NCBI GenBank assembly: GCA_030527645.1
Contig: JAUNAJ010000011.1
Location: 17,821-81,820, forward strand
Origin: Lachnospiraceae bacterium
GTDB taxonomy: Bacteria > Bacillota > Clostridia > Lachnospirales > Lachnospiraceae
Direction: 5' to 3'
Length of the DNA: 64,000 nt
Position numbers and translations under genes: made by a program. Below the pieces are notes generated by a model, which had not been told where the DNA came from, searched no databases, and was given only the letters and a program-made list of their open reading frames with translations. Shown one piece after another: positions 8,897-18,724 of this stretch (position 1 is its first letter; every line of letters begins with the position of its first letter).

Positions 8897-9844
8897 TCAT
8901 GTAAGCTTGCATTTATTTTTCCAGGTATCCAGCATAAATGCAAGGATTTTGTCCTCGTCGTATGCAAAGTCCTGTTTATTCACCCAGATCACATCCTTTT
9001 CGCGGCGGAACCAGGTGAGCTGACGCTTGGCATAGCGCCGGCTTTCCATTTTAATGGTTTCTATGCAGGCATCCAGAGGCATGTCTCCCCGCAGATAGGG
9101 GAACAGCTCCTTATATCCGATGCCCTTCATGGAAAGATAGGATTCATCCAGTCCCTGCTCCATCAGGCCGCGAACCTCTTCCACGAGACCTGCCTCGATC
9201 ATCAGATCTACGCGTTTGTTGATCCGTTCGTAGAGAAGGGACCGATCATCGTTCAGCACGAAATAGCAGCAGGTGTAGGGGGATTCCTTTTCTTTCTGCT
9301 CATGGTTGTGGTCTGAGATCGGCTTTCCCGTTTCCTCAAAGAATTCCAGTGCGCGGATCACCCGCTTGGTGTTGTTCGGATGGATCTCCTCTGCTGCCTT
9401 TGGATCCACCTGCCGAAGCCGATCGTGAAGGGCTGCAGGACCCTTCTGTGCGAATTCCTCCTGCAGTCTCCGTCGAATAAGGGATTCACCGCTGCTCTCA
9501 GAAAAATCCACATCCTTTAACAGGGCCTGGATGTAGAAGCCTGTTCCGCCTGTAATGATGGGCAGCTTTCCCTGTGCGTAGATTTCCTCCATGGCAGCCT
9601 TTGCCATGGACTGGAACCGGGCCACATCGAAGTCCTCTCTGGGATCCATGCAGTCGATGAGATAATGGGGAATCCCTTCCATCTCCTCCGGGGTCACCTT
9701 GGCGGAGCCGATATCCAGCTGCCGGTACACCTGCATACAGTCTGCCGAAACAATGGCTCCGTTCAGTGCCTTCGCCAGTTGTATGGATAACTTTGTTTTT
9801 CCCACGGCTGTAGGGCCTGTGAGAATGATACATGGTTTTTTCAT
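8897..9844 (-). CDS. miaA: tRNA dimethylallyltransferase
   Basis: Adds a dimethylallyl group to A37 of tRNAs reading UNN codons. 315 residues, normal length. The P-loop GPTAVGKTKLS is at 10-20, the substrate-binding DCMQVYRQLDIGSAK at about 35-49, and GGTGFYIQALL follows. miaB, which methylthiolates the same base, is encoded upstream in the same run, separated by mutS and mutL. No hfq is present next to it. The ribosome binding site is weak. Confidence 0.97.
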   Translation of the reverse strand: MKKPCIILTGPTAVGKTKLSIQLAKALNGAIVSADCMQVYRQLDIGSAKVTPEEMEGIPHYLIDCMDPREDFDVARFQSMAKAAMEEIYAQGKLPIITGGTGFYIQALLKDVDFSESSGESLIRRRLQEEFAQKGPAALHDRLRQVDPKAAEEIHPNNTKRVIRALEFFEETGKPISDHNHEQKEKESPYTCCYFVLNDDRSLLYERINKRVDLMIEAGLVEEVRGLMEQGLDESYLSMKGIGYKELFPYLRGDMPLDACIETIKMESRRYAKRQLTWFRREKDVIWVNKQDFAYDEDKILAFMLDTWKNKCKLT

Positions 9845-9908
9845 AGTATTGGTTATGTACGAAGTGCTTCAGGAGAATCTGATGGGCACTTCTGTGTATT
9901 CTGAATTA

Positions 9909-12068
9909 TTACAGTATCCGCTTGAACTTTCTTTCCAGCTCATATTTTGTCATAGAGACGATCGTCGGCCGTCCATGGGGACAGTTGTAGGGATTCTCGA
10001 GCGTCAGAAGCTCATCGATGAGAGCCTCTGCTTCCTTTGCGGACAGCCGGCTGTTTCCCTTTACCGCGGCCTTGCAGGACATGCTTGCCAGACGCTCCGC
10101 AATGGATTCCGGCTTTCGCTCTCCCAGCTGCTCCAGCTGATCCATGATCTCACGGAACAGCTGCTCCGGTGCGGTGCGATACAGCTCCGACGGAATGGCG
10201 CAGATCTTATATTCCTTGCCTCCGAAATGTTCCACCTCATAGCCCATGGATGTAAAGACATCCATATATCTTTCAAGCAAAGCTGCTTCCGCAGAGGAAA
10301 GGCTGATCACAGCCGGAGGACTGACATACTGGGATTGTACGGATCGTTCCTCGTAGGCTTTCACCATTCGCTCGTACAGCACCTTTTCATGGGCTGCGTG
10401 CTGGTCAATGATATAGAGAGAATTGTCAAACTCCACCAGCCAATAGGTATCAAACAGCTGACCGATGATCCTGTGGCGGACTCTGGCCTTTTCAGACAGC
10501 AGCACATCGTCGAACAGCTGCAGCTGCTCTCCTGACGGGGAGAGCGGAGACTGCACTGGATGGATCTGCGATGACTGATTCTGAGAAGATGGCTCCTGCG
10601 ATGACTGTATCTGTGAAGACTGTCCCTGCGATGATTGCACCTGTGAAGCCTGTATCTGCAAAGGCTGCTCCTGTGCATTCTCTCTCACAATTGCTGCAGG
10701 ATCCGGGGGGGCGGGGCTGTACGTCCGCTGAGCAGATGCATCAGCCTCTGTCCTGCTCGATGCTGCCGCGGCAGAACCTGATGAGCCTCCCATGATCGGG
10801 GTCATGGAGAGATCAAAGGTTTTACCGGTCACTCGCTCTGATACAGACTTGCCGGTTGATTGCTCTGACGCAGTAACTCCGGGCATCTCCAGAGATTTCC
10901 GTCTGCTTTCAAAGGGCTCCGGAGGAAGCGGCGGACGGGTTTTGGCAGCGGTAGTACCAATCCCATGTTTTGCATTGGGAGCGTTAACACCGCTTTTTGG
11001 AACGGCAGCACCGTCCCTCCGTTCCGTTTTCGAAAGTGGAATGGCGGGACCGTCCCCCAGTTCCACTTTCGGGATCCTTTCTTTCTGCATCAATGCATTC
11101 TTTATATCCAGGCAAAGCTGATGATAAAGCACCTCCTGGTCGGAGAAGCGAAGCTCCATCTTGGCTGGATGGACGTTTACATCGACCTTTTCTCCGTTGA
11201 TCTCCAGATATAACAGGGTAAAGGGATAGCGGTGCTGCATCATAAAGCCATGGTAGCCGTCCTCGATAGCTTTGGCCAGAAGCTTTGATTTTACATAGCG
11301 TCCGTTTACGAAGTAGTTTTCAAAGTTGCGGTTTCCTCTTGCAATCAGCGGCTTTCCGATGAAGCCCGTCACCTGCATGCTGTCGGAGGAGGAGGAAAAG
11401 GGGATCAGTTCTCTTGCGATGTCTCTTCCGTAGACCTGATAGATGATCTCCTGCAGATTTCCGTTCCCGCTGGTATAGAGCTTACTCTGACCGTTCAGGA
11501 TATATTTGAAGGAGATATCCGGATGAGACAGTGCCAGCTGCTCTACTACTGCTGTCACCTGATTGCCCTCTGCTGCATGGGATTTCAGAAATTTTGCCCT
11601 TGCAGGTACGTTGAAAAACAGATTCCGGATCAGAAAGGTGCTTCCGGAGGGGGCTCCCACCTCCTCGAATTCCTTCTCCTGTCCCCCTTCAATACAATAC
11701 CGGATGCCCGTCAGGGCCTCCGGTGTTTTTGTGATCAGCTCCACCTGTGATACGGCAGAAATGCTGGAAAGTGCCTCCCCTCTGAATCCGAGGGAGGCGA
11801 TCAGTGTCAGATCCTCCACCTTTCGTATTTTACTGGTGGCATGACGGAAAAATGCTTTTTTCACCTGATCTGCCGGAATGCCGCAGCCGTTGTCTGTGAT
11901 CCGGATCAGGCTGCAGCCGCCGTCCTTAATCTCCACGGTAATGGCGGTGGAATCCGCATCGATGGCATTCTCCACAAGCTCCTTTACAACGGAGGCTGGG
12001 CGTTCCACCACCTCACCGGCGGCGATCTTATCGATTGTTGTCGGATCAAGAACCTCGATTGTTCTCAT
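9909..12068 (-). CDS. mutL: DNA mismatch repair protein MutL with endonuclease domain
   Basis: MutL of 719 residues. The N-terminal GHKL ATPase is complete (VVKELVENAIDADST, DNGCGI, GFRGEALSSI). The C-terminal domain holds the endonuclease motif DQHAAHEKVLYE and the metal-site motif CPHGRPT, so this MutL nicks DNA itself, as in organisms lacking MutH. The linker is unusual: residues about 335-357 are encoded by two REP-like palindromes, and about 463-504 is a Gln/Ser repeat of SSQxQ units. A GAGGA ribosome binding site precedes the ATG. It follows mutS in the operon. Confidence 0.97.
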   Translation of the reverse strand: MRTIEVLDPTTIDKIAAGEVVERPASVVKELVENAIDADSTAITVEIKDGGCSLIRITDNGCGIPADQVKKAFFRHATSKIRKVEDLTLIASLGFRGEALSSISAVSQVELITKTPEALTGIRYCIEGGQEKEFEEVGAPSGSTFLIRNLFFNVPARAKFLKSHAAEGNQVTAVVEQLALSHPDISFKYILNGQSKLYTSGNGNLQEIIYQVYGRDIARELIPFSSSSDSMQVTGFIGKPLIARGNRNFENYFVNGRYVKSKLLAKAIEDGYHGFMMQHRYPFTLLYLEINGEKVDVNVHPAKMELRFSDQEVLYHQLCLDIKNALMQKERIPKVELGDGPAIPLSKTERRDGAAVPKSGVNAPNAKHGIGTTAAKTRPPLPPEPFESRRKSLEMPGVTASEQSTGKSVSERVTGKTFDLSMTPIMGGSSGSAAAASSRTEADASAQRTYSPAPPDPAAIVRENAQEQPLQIQASQVQSSQGQSSQIQSSQEPSSQNQSSQIHPVQSPLSPSGEQLQLFDDVLLSEKARVRHRIIGQLFDTYWLVEFDNSLYIIDQHAAHEKVLYERMVKAYEERSVQSQYVSPPAVISLSSAEAALLERYMDVFTSMGYEVEHFGGKEYKICAIPSELYRTAPEQLFREIMDQLEQLGERKPESIAERLASMSCKAAVKGNSRLSAKEAEALIDELLTLENPYNCPHGRPTIVSMTKYELERKFKRIL
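10556..10680. repeat. Short tandem repeats in the mutL linker
   Basis: Degenerate 15- to 30-base units built on TGYGATGACTG/TGTGAAGACTG, read on the minus strand as repeated SSQ-x-Q peptide units. They occupy the interdomain linker of MutL, a region under little structural constraint. Confidence 0.7.
10999..11066. repeat. Two REP-like palindrome units inside mutL
   Basis: Two direct units of the GGAAC-n-GGGACGGT-n-GTTCC hairpin (10999-11025 and 11036-11066 on this strand, in complement). Each can fold on its own. They are in frame and encode part of the MutL linker (LGDGP and RRDGAA stretches). The same palindrome occurs at four other sites in the window. Confidence 0.8.
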
Positions 12069-12163
12069 GTGTTTTCTTCCTCTATAGTCATGGTGCCGAC
12101 TCAGGTACCCGGATCAGGCTTATAAGGCCGGGGAGCGGGTTACAGTTTTGCATAGAATTTCTT

Positions 12164-14809
12164 TCAGCTGCCCCACCGGTTTTTCACCCGGTTCTGGAGC
12201 CGGTACAGCTCATTCATGGCATCGATGGGTGTCATATTGGGGATATCCAGTGTTTTCAGCTCCTCCAGAATATCGTCATCCTTCACCGTATCAAACAGAG
12301 ACATCTGGGAAAGGTCCACCTCATCGTAATGAGCCGGCTTTGCTTTCGGCTTCTTTACGCCTGCCAGATCATTGATGGCCGCCGTAATGTCTGCGTTGGA
12401 CAGCTCGTCCACCAGCTCCTTTGCTCTGCCGAGAACTGCCTCGGGCACACCGGCAAGACGGGCCACCTGGATTCCGTAGCTCTTGTCTGCACCGCCCTTT
12501 ACGATCTTGCGAAGGAAGACGATGGTGTCCCCCTTCTCCTTCACGGCAATGCAGTAGTTATGAACACCGGACAGCTTGCCCTCCAGCTCAGTTAATTCGT
12601 GGTAGTGGGTGGCAAAGAGGGTCTTCGCTCCCAGTACCTTTGTGTTGGCAATGTATTCGATCACAGCCCAGGCAATGGACAGTCCGTCGAAGGTACTGGT
12701 GCCCCGGCCGATCTCATCCAGGATCAGAAGGCTGTTGGAGGTTGCATTCCGGAGAATATTGGCCACCTCGGTCATCTCTACCATGAAGGTGCTCTGTCCG
12801 CTGGCCAGATCATCTGATGCTCCTACCCTGGTGAAGATACGGTCCACGATTCCTATATCAGCGGAGTCCGCCGGTACAAAGGAGCCGATCTGTGCCATCA
12901 GAACGATCAGCGCTGTCTGACGCATGTAGGTAGATTTTCCTGCCATGTTGGGTCCTGTGATCACAGCCACCCGGTTGGAGCTGTTGTCCAGCTGAGTGTC
13001 ATTGGAAATGAACATATCGTTGGGGATCATCTGCTCCACAACGGGATGTCTTCCCTCCTTGATCTTCAGACGTCCCCTGCTGTTCAGCTTCGGACGTACA
13101 TAGCGGTTCTTCATAGCTACCTGAGACAGGGAGGCAAACACATCCAGCGCTGCCACTGCCTTTGCGGTGCGCTGAATTCTGGTCACCTCGCCGGCCACCT
13201 TGTCACGGATCTGGGAAAACAGCTCATATTCCAGAGAGGAACCCTTGTCCTCTGCTCCGAGAATCGTCTCCTCCAGCTCCTTCAGCCGGATGGTGGTGTA
13301 CCGCTCTGCATTGGCAAGGGTCTGCTTTCTTGTATAGTACTCCGGCACCAGATCCTTAAAGGAATTGGTCACCTCCAGATAATAGCCGAACACCTTGTTG
13401 TACTTGATCTTCAGATTCCGGATGCCGGTCTTTTCTTTTTCTTCCTCTTCAAGAGCGCTGAGCCATTTTTTTCCGTCAGTCATGGCCGCACGATAGGTAT
13501 CCACCTGCTCATTCCAGCCGTCCCGGATAATTCCGCCGTCCTTCATGGCCAGAGGCGGATCATCGTTGATGGCCTCTGTGATCAGCTGACACAGGTCCTC
13601 CAGAGGATCCAGATCCTCCTGAATGCTCTGCAGAAGCGGAGCCTCGAAGGAGTTCAGCAGCTGCCGGATAAAGGGCAGCATCTCCAGAGAGGTACGGAAG
13701 GCCAGAAGATCCCTTGGATTGGCAGACTGGTAGGTGATCCTGCTGGCAAGACGCTCCAGATCATACACCGGCTGCAGATATTCCCGGATCTCATCCCGGA
13801 TCATGGGCTGGCTGTTCAGTGCCTCCACAGCTGTAAGGCGCTTTTCAATCTCCTCCTGATCGATGAGGGGCTGCTCCACGAAGGAGCGCAGCATTCTGGC
13901 GCCCATGGCGGTTTTGGTTTTGTCCAGCACCCACAGAAGGGAGCCTCTTTTCTGCTTCTCCCGCATGGTCTCCACCAGCTCCAGATTTCGCCTGGTGGAG
14001 CTGTCCAGCAGCATGAATGTATCAGAATGATAGGGCGTGATGTTGGTCATCTGCCCCATGTTTGATTTCTGCGTTTCATAGAGATAGGTAAACAAGGCAC
14101 CTGCCGCTATGGTGCCGCAGAGGAAGTCATCCAGCCCCAGCCCCTGCAGTCCCTTTGTATGAAAATGCTTCTCCAGCAGCTTCCGGCAGTTTGCCTCGTC
14201 AAAATACCAGTCATCCAGGGTGGATACCGAGATCCTGAGGCGCTCCTTCAGATCCTCCATATCCACTCCGCTGACCAGAAATGCCTGATTGCAGATGATC
14301 TCCGCCGGCATAAACTTGTTTACCTCGTCCAGAAGCTTCCGCTCCTTATCAACCTCGGTCACCAGGCACTGACCGGTGGTAATATCCGCCAGGGATATGC
14401 CGTAGTGATCCGCTGTGTAGACGATGCTCATGATATAGTTGTTTTTTGACTCATCCAGCTGCTTCGCATCCAGCACGGTTCCGGGCGTAACGATGCGGAT
14501 CACTTCACGCTTCACCATGCCCTTAGCCGTCTTCGGATCCTCCACCTGCTCGCAGATGGCCACCTTGTAGCCCTTCTCGATCAGCTTCTGGATATAGACC
14601 TCTGCAGCATGGTAGGGAATACCGCACATGGGCGCCCGCTCCTCCAGACCGCAGTCCTTGCCGGTCAGAGTCAGTTCCAGCTCCGAGGATACAGTTTTCG
14701 CATCCTCGAAAAACATTTCATAAAAATCACCGAGTCGGTAGAACAGGATACAGTCGCTGTATTCCTCTTTTGTTTTGCAGTAATGCTGCATCATCGGTGA
14801 AAGTGCCAT
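12164..14809 (-). CDS. mutS: DNA mismatch repair protein MutS
   Basis: Mismatch-recognition ATPase, 881 residues, full length. The N-terminal mismatch-binding domain has the FYRLGDFYEMFFEDA motif with the wedge Phe-x-Glu (FYEMF) at about residues 29-33. The Walker A motif GPNMAGKST starts near residue 618, followed by DEIGRGTSTFDG and THYHELTEL. The ABC-type dimer domain is complete to the C-terminus. It lies between miaB and mutL, all on one strand with short gaps. Confidence 0.98.
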   Translation of the reverse strand: MALSPMMQHYCKTKEEYSDCILFYRLGDFYEMFFEDAKTVSSELELTLTGKDCGLEERAPMCGIPYHAAEVYIQKLIEKGYKVAICEQVEDPKTAKGMVKREVIRIVTPGTVLDAKQLDESKNNYIMSIVYTADHYGISLADITTGQCLVTEVDKERKLLDEVNKFMPAEIICNQAFLVSGVDMEDLKERLRISVSTLDDWYFDEANCRKLLEKHFHTKGLQGLGLDDFLCGTIAAGALFTYLYETQKSNMGQMTNITPYHSDTFMLLDSSTRRNLELVETMREKQKRGSLLWVLDKTKTAMGARMLRSFVEQPLIDQEEIEKRLTAVEALNSQPMIRDEIREYLQPVYDLERLASRITYQSANPRDLLAFRTSLEMLPFIRQLLNSFEAPLLQSIQEDLDPLEDLCQLITEAINDDPPLAMKDGGIIRDGWNEQVDTYRAAMTDGKKWLSALEEEEKEKTGIRNLKIKYNKVFGYYLEVTNSFKDLVPEYYTRKQTLANAERYTTIRLKELEETILGAEDKGSSLEYELFSQIRDKVAGEVTRIQRTAKAVAALDVFASLSQVAMKNRYVRPKLNSRGRLKIKEGRHPVVEQMIPNDMFISNDTQLDNSSNRVAVITGPNMAGKSTYMRQTALIVLMAQIGSFVPADSADIGIVDRIFTRVGASDDLASGQSTFMVEMTEVANILRNATSNSLLILDEIGRGTSTFDGLSIAWAVIEYIANTKVLGAKTLFATHYHELTELEGKLSGVHNYCIAVKEKGDTIVFLRKIVKGGADKSYGIQVARLAGVPEAVLGRAKELVDELSNADITAAINDLAGVKKPKAKPAHYDEVDLSQMSLFDTVKDDDILEELKTLDIPNMTPIDAMNELYRLQNRVKNRWGS

Positions 14810-14843
14810 ATATGTTCTGTTCCTTATCTATTGATCTATTCTT

Positions 14844-16292
14844 TCAGTTCTCTGCAGGGCTTCCCAGATAATAGAATCCCTTACAGCAATCCAGCTTCAC
14901 CTGTACAAGGGTTCCGATCATGGACGCATCGCCGGGGAAATGTACAAGAATGTTGTTGTCCATTCGTCCGGTTACCAGACTTGCATCCTGCTCGTTGATA
15001 TTCTCAACCAGAACCTCCTTGATCTGTCCCTCAAACCGGGCACTTCTCTCCCTGGCCTTTTTCTGGACAAGAGCAAGCAGACGGTCGAAGCGGTCCTTGA
15101 TCACATCCTCCGGGATCTGATCCTCCATGGATGCCGCCGGAGTACCTGTCCGTTTGGAGTAAATAAAGGTAAATGCACTGTCATACCCCACCTGCTCCAC
15201 CACATCCATGGTCTCCAGGAAGTCTTCCTCTGTTTCTCCCGGGAAGCCCACAATAATATCCGTTGTCAGAGAGATGTCGGGCACGGCGGCACGGATCTTC
15301 TCTACCAGAGCCAGGTACTGCTCCTTGTCATAATGCCGGTTCATGATCTTCAGGATCCGGCTGCTTCCGGACTGTACAGGCAGGTGCAGGTGTCTGCAGA
15401 TTTTGGGATATTTCGCCATTACTTCGATCAGCTCATCGGATAGATCCTTCGGATGAGAGGTCATAAAGCGAACACGCTCCAGCCCAGGGATCTGAACGAT
15501 CTGCTCCAGCAGCTGCGCGAAGGTCATGGGAGTTTCCAGATTCTTGCCGTAGGAGTTTACATTCTGACCCAGCAGCATGACCTCAACCACGCCATCCTCC
15601 ACCAGATGTCGGATCTCGCTTAAGATTTCCTCCGGCTTTCTGCTTCTCTCCCGTCCTCGTACGTAGGGAACGATGCAATAGCTGCAGAAGTTGTTGCAGC
15701 CGAACATAATGTTGACGCCGGATTTGAAGCTGTACTTGCGGTCCACGGGAAGATTCTCAACGATCAGATCGGTGTTCTCCATCAGATCCACCACCATCTC
15801 CTCCTCGTTGAGAGCCCGGAACACAAGCTCTGCCAGCTTGTAGATGTTGTGGGTTCCGAAGATCAGATCCACATGTCTGTATTTTTTCCGGATGGTGTCC
15901 ACCACATGAGGCTCCTGCATCATGCAGCCGCAGAGGGCGATCATTGTCTCCGGATCCCTGCGTTTTTTGGATTTCAGGCTTCCAAGGCGGCCGTACACAC
16001 GCTCATTGGCATTTTCCCGGACCGTACAGGTATTGTAGATCAGGAAATCCGCATCCTCAGAATCCACACAGCTGTAGCCGATGGTTTCCAGGATTCCCTT
16101 CAGCTTTTCGGAATCCCGGGCGTTCATCTGGCAGCCAAAGGTCGTAACACAGCAGGTAAGGGGGCGTCCCAGCTTTTCAGACCGCTCCGCCACCAGCTGC
16201 TTTGCCAGTTCCATATAGTAATACTGTCTCGCAGGCTCCTCAGTGGGGATCTGCGGGACGCTGATTGTTTCGTTGTTCATGTTTGTATCCAT
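14844..16292 (-). CDS. miaB: tRNA-2-methylthio-N6-dimethylallyladenosine synthase
   Basis: Radical SAM methylthiotransferase that converts i6A37 to ms2i6A37 in tRNA. 482 residues. The N-terminal UPF0004 domain carries the auxiliary cluster cysteines (TFGCQMN, YNTCTVRENA, ALCGCM), the radical SAM cluster is CNNFCSYC at about 198-205, and a C-terminal TRAM domain follows (GQIKEVLVENINEQD onward). It is the first gene of the miaB-mutS-mutL-miaA run. An N-terminal extension of about 40 residues is common in Clostridia. Confidence 0.97.
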   Translation of the reverse strand: MDTNMNNETISVPQIPTEEPARQYYYMELAKQLVAERSEKLGRPLTCCVTTFGCQMNARDSEKLKGILETIGYSCVDSEDADFLIYNTCTVRENANERVYGRLGSLKSKKRRDPETMIALCGCMMQEPHVVDTIRKKYRHVDLIFGTHNIYKLAELVFRALNEEEMVVDLMENTDLIVENLPVDRKYSFKSGVNIMFGCNNFCSYCIVPYVRGRERSRKPEEILSEIRHLVEDGVVEVMLLGQNVNSYGKNLETPMTFAQLLEQIVQIPGLERVRFMTSHPKDLSDELIEVMAKYPKICRHLHLPVQSGSSRILKIMNRHYDKEQYLALVEKIRAAVPDISLTTDIIVGFPGETEEDFLETMDVVEQVGYDSAFTFIYSKRTGTPAASMEDQIPEDVIKDRFDRLLALVQKKARERSARFEGQIKEVLVENINEQDASLVTGRMDNNILVHFPGDASMIGTLVQVKLDCCKGFYYLGSPAEN

Positions 16293-16405
16293 TTCTAAGT
16301 TATTAGTATTCTGTTTCTGTCGAGCCTGCCAATGTGCATCATTCAGACAGGCAGTGATCAGCCAAAGCTCGACTCGATTACCGGTTTCATCGGATTTCGT
16401 CAGAA

Positions 16406-17650
16406 TTACGGGCGTACCTGTCCGTTTCCGTAAATAATATATTTGGTCGTAGTCAGTGCCTCCAGTCCCATGGGGCCTCTTGCGTGAAGCTTCTGGGTGC
16501 TGATGCCGATCTCGGCTCCGAAGCCGAACTCAAATCCGTCAGAAAAACGAGTAGAGGCATTGACGTAGACAGCCGCTGCGTCCACCTCTTCCAGGAATTT
16601 CTGGGAGTTGTTGTAGTCATTGGTGATAATGGCCTCTGAATGACCGGTATTGTATCGATTGATATGGGCAATGGCCTCATCCACACCGGAGACGGTTTTA
16701 ATGGCAACGATATAATCCAGATATTCTGTTGCCCAGTCCTCTTCCACAGCAGGAACTGCGCCCTCCATCAGAGGAAGCGCCGCCTCATCTGCACGCATTT
16801 CCACGGAATGCTCCTTCAGTCGCTTTGCCAGAACAGGCAGAAGGGCATCCTTCACCTTTTCATGCACCAGAATGGATTCGCAGGCGTTGCATACACCCAC
16901 CCGCTGGGTCTTCGCATTGATAATGATCTCTACTGCCATGTCCAGATCCGCTGATGCATCAACAAAGATATGGCAGTTGCCGGTTCCTGTCTCGATCACC
17001 GGCACGGTGCTGTTCTCCACCACGGCACGGATCAGACCGGCGCCGCCTCTGGGGATCAGACAGTCCACATAGCCCTTCATCTGCATGAACCGGGTGGTGG
17101 TTTCGCGGTCGGTGGCTGTGATCAGCTGAATGGCATCCTCTGTACAGCCCTGCTCCTTTAAGGTGCTGCGGATCACCTGAACGATCGCCATGGTGGACTG
17201 CAGCGCATCGGAGCCGCCCTTTAAGATCACGGCATTGGAGGTCTTAAAGCAAAGGGCAAATGCATCCGCAGTTACGTTTGGCCTTGCTTCGTAGATGATT
17301 CCCACAACGCCGAGAGGCACTCGTTTCTTGCCGATCAGCAGACCGTTGGGACGCTTGTTCATGCTGATGACCTCACCGATGGGATCAGCCAGAGCTGCTA
17401 CCTGACGGATTCCCTCTGCCATCCCGTCGATCCGCTCCTTCGTGAGCAGAAGGCGGTCAAGAAGACCGGCGGGCATTCCGTTGTTTCTTCCGTTCTCCAT
17501 ATCGATGGCATTTGCCTCGATGATGGTGTCCGCATGCTTCTGAAGATCTGCGGCACAGGCCAGCAGAATCCTGTTTTTATCATTGATGGAGAGCTTCTGC
17601 ATGAGGGGCTTGGCCGCCTGGGCTCTCCTTCCGATTTCCATTAAATCCAT
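16406..17650 (-). CDS. proA: Glutamate-5-semialdehyde dehydrogenase (gamma-glutamyl phosphate reductase)
   Basis: Second step of proline synthesis, reducing gamma-glutamyl phosphate with NADPH. 414 residues from ATG at 17650, which has GGAG six bases upstream; a TTG four codons earlier overlaps that ribosome binding site and was rejected. The catalytic cysteine is in [12 protein letters not shown] near residue 255, and [26 protein letters not shown] is the canonical C-terminal signature. Its partner proB lies about 1.1 kb upstream on the same strand, separated by the 5-FCL and DUF896 genes. Confidence 0.97.
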   Translation of the reverse strand: MDLMEIGRRAQAAKPLMQKLSINDKNRILLACAADLQKHADTIIEANAIDMENGRNNGMPAGLLDRLLLTKERIDGMAEGIRQVAALADPIGEVISMNKRPNGLLIGKKRVPLGVVGIIYEARPNVTADAFALCFKTSNAVILKGGSDALQSTMAIVQVIRSTLKEQGCTEDAIQLITATDRETTTRFMQMKGYVDCLIPRGGAGLIRAVVENSTVPVIETGTGNCHIFVDASADLDMAVEIIINAKTQRVGVCNACESILVHEKVKDALLPVLAKRLKEHSVEMRADEAALPLMEGAVPAVEEDWATEYLDYIVAIKTVSGVDEAIAHINRYNTGHSEAIITNDYNNSQKFLEEVDAAAVYVNASTRFSDGFEFGFGAEIGISTQKLHARGPMGLEALTTTKYIIYGNGQVRP

Positions 17651-17706
17651 AGGTTTCTCCAATCTTATATTCCAGGTAACTATTAATAAACGATATGAAA
17701 TACGGT

Positions 17707-18279
17707 TTACTTCTGACGGTAAATCGTTTTCTCCGTGATCAGCATCTGCGGGAAGATGTCGGTGGGCTCGGCGGGAGCCTCCTCCACCAGCTGAAACTCG
17801 AATGCCACCGCACAGGTCACATGACCGGTGTGCTTCTCCAGATACCGGTCGTAAAATCCGCCGCCGTAGCCAACGCGATGCAGATTGCGGTCGAAGGCCA
17901 CTCCCGGCAGGATCATCAGCGCATCCTCACAGTTTGCTTCCTCTCCCCAGGCCGGCTCCGGAATATGGAAATATCCCTCCTCCAGCTGATCAAAGGTGGT
18001 GAGAATATAGTAGATCATGTCCTTCCCGTGCACCTTCGGAACAGCCACCTGCTTGCCGTCTGCCCAGGCACGCTCGCACAGGGAGCGGGTCATGACCTCC
18101 TTGTTGTAATCCATATAGGCATAGATACAGGAAGCCTCTTTGTACGCATCGGTGGCATAAAGCTGCTCCATAATAGCAGCACTGTCCTCTATCAGCTTCT
18201 GAGGATCTGCTTCCTTTCTCCTCTGGAATACAGTTTTGCGGATCTCCTTTTTCAGTGTCTGAATCTCAGATTTTTCCAT
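17707..18279 (-). CDS. 5-formyltetrahydrofolate cyclo-ligase
   Basis: ATP-dependent conversion of 5-formyl-THF to methenyl-THF, in one-carbon metabolism. 190 residues from ATG at 18279, chosen over a 44-codon-longer frame because GAAGGGAG lies just upstream and the added residues look non-coding. The substrate/ATP motif [24 protein letters not shown] is intact, as is the N-terminal [13 protein letters not shown]. It is embedded between proA and proB with a DUF896 gene; the reason for that linkage is unknown. Confidence 0.94.
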   Translation of the reverse strand: MEKSEIQTLKKEIRKTVFQRRKEADPQKLIEDSAAIMEQLYATDAYKEASCIYAYMDYNKEVMTRSLCERAWADGKQVAVPKVHGKDMIYYILTTFDQLEEGYFHIPEPAWGEEANCEDALMILPGVAFDRNLHRVGYGGGFYDRYLEKHTGHVTCAVAFEFQLVEEAPAEPTDIFPQMLITEKTIYRQK

Positions 18280-18420
18280 AGTTCGCTCCCTTCTGCCGTT
18301 ATCAATCTGCTGTCTGAATGCTGTACCATTCACCTCAGTGGCCGAGGACCCTGCCTCTGCAGCTGAGGAGTAATAAACAACAAAGATCCTCATTAGTCTG
18401 AGGAAACACAAAGACAGAGA

Positions 18421-18645
18421 TCAGCTGGTGATCTTCTTAGAGGTTTTATTGGCATATTTCTCACCGAGATTGGTGATGGAGCCGTCCGCCTCCTTGATAT
18501 CGATATTGTCCAGCTGTGCCTTCAGATTGCCTCTGACTGCATCCAGGTATTCCTGGCGCAGGATCTGCTGCTCCACCTTCTCCTCGGGAGTCAGCCCTAC
18601 TGTTTTTGATTTCTTGTATAATTCATTGATCCTTGGAATGTTCAT
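18421..18645 (-). CDS. DUF896 (YnzC-like) small protein
   Basis: Small protein of 74 residues of the DUF896/YnzC family, which in Bacillus is linked to the SOS operon. Seen: IPRINELYKKSK and GLTPEEKVEQQILRQEYLDA, the two-helix core of the family. ATG at 18645 is preferred over the ATG at 18666 because GGAG precedes it at good spacing. Function unknown. Confidence 0.9.
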   Translation of the reverse strand: MNIPRINELYKKSKTVGLTPEEKVEQQILRQEYLDAVRGNLKAQLDNIDIKEADGSITNLGEKYANKTSKKITS

Positions 18646-18724
18646 ATGTATCTCCTGTTTGATCATTCATTGTTTTATTGTTTATCAGTGTCAAATTACT
18701 ATGCATTCGTAAACCACATGCTCG

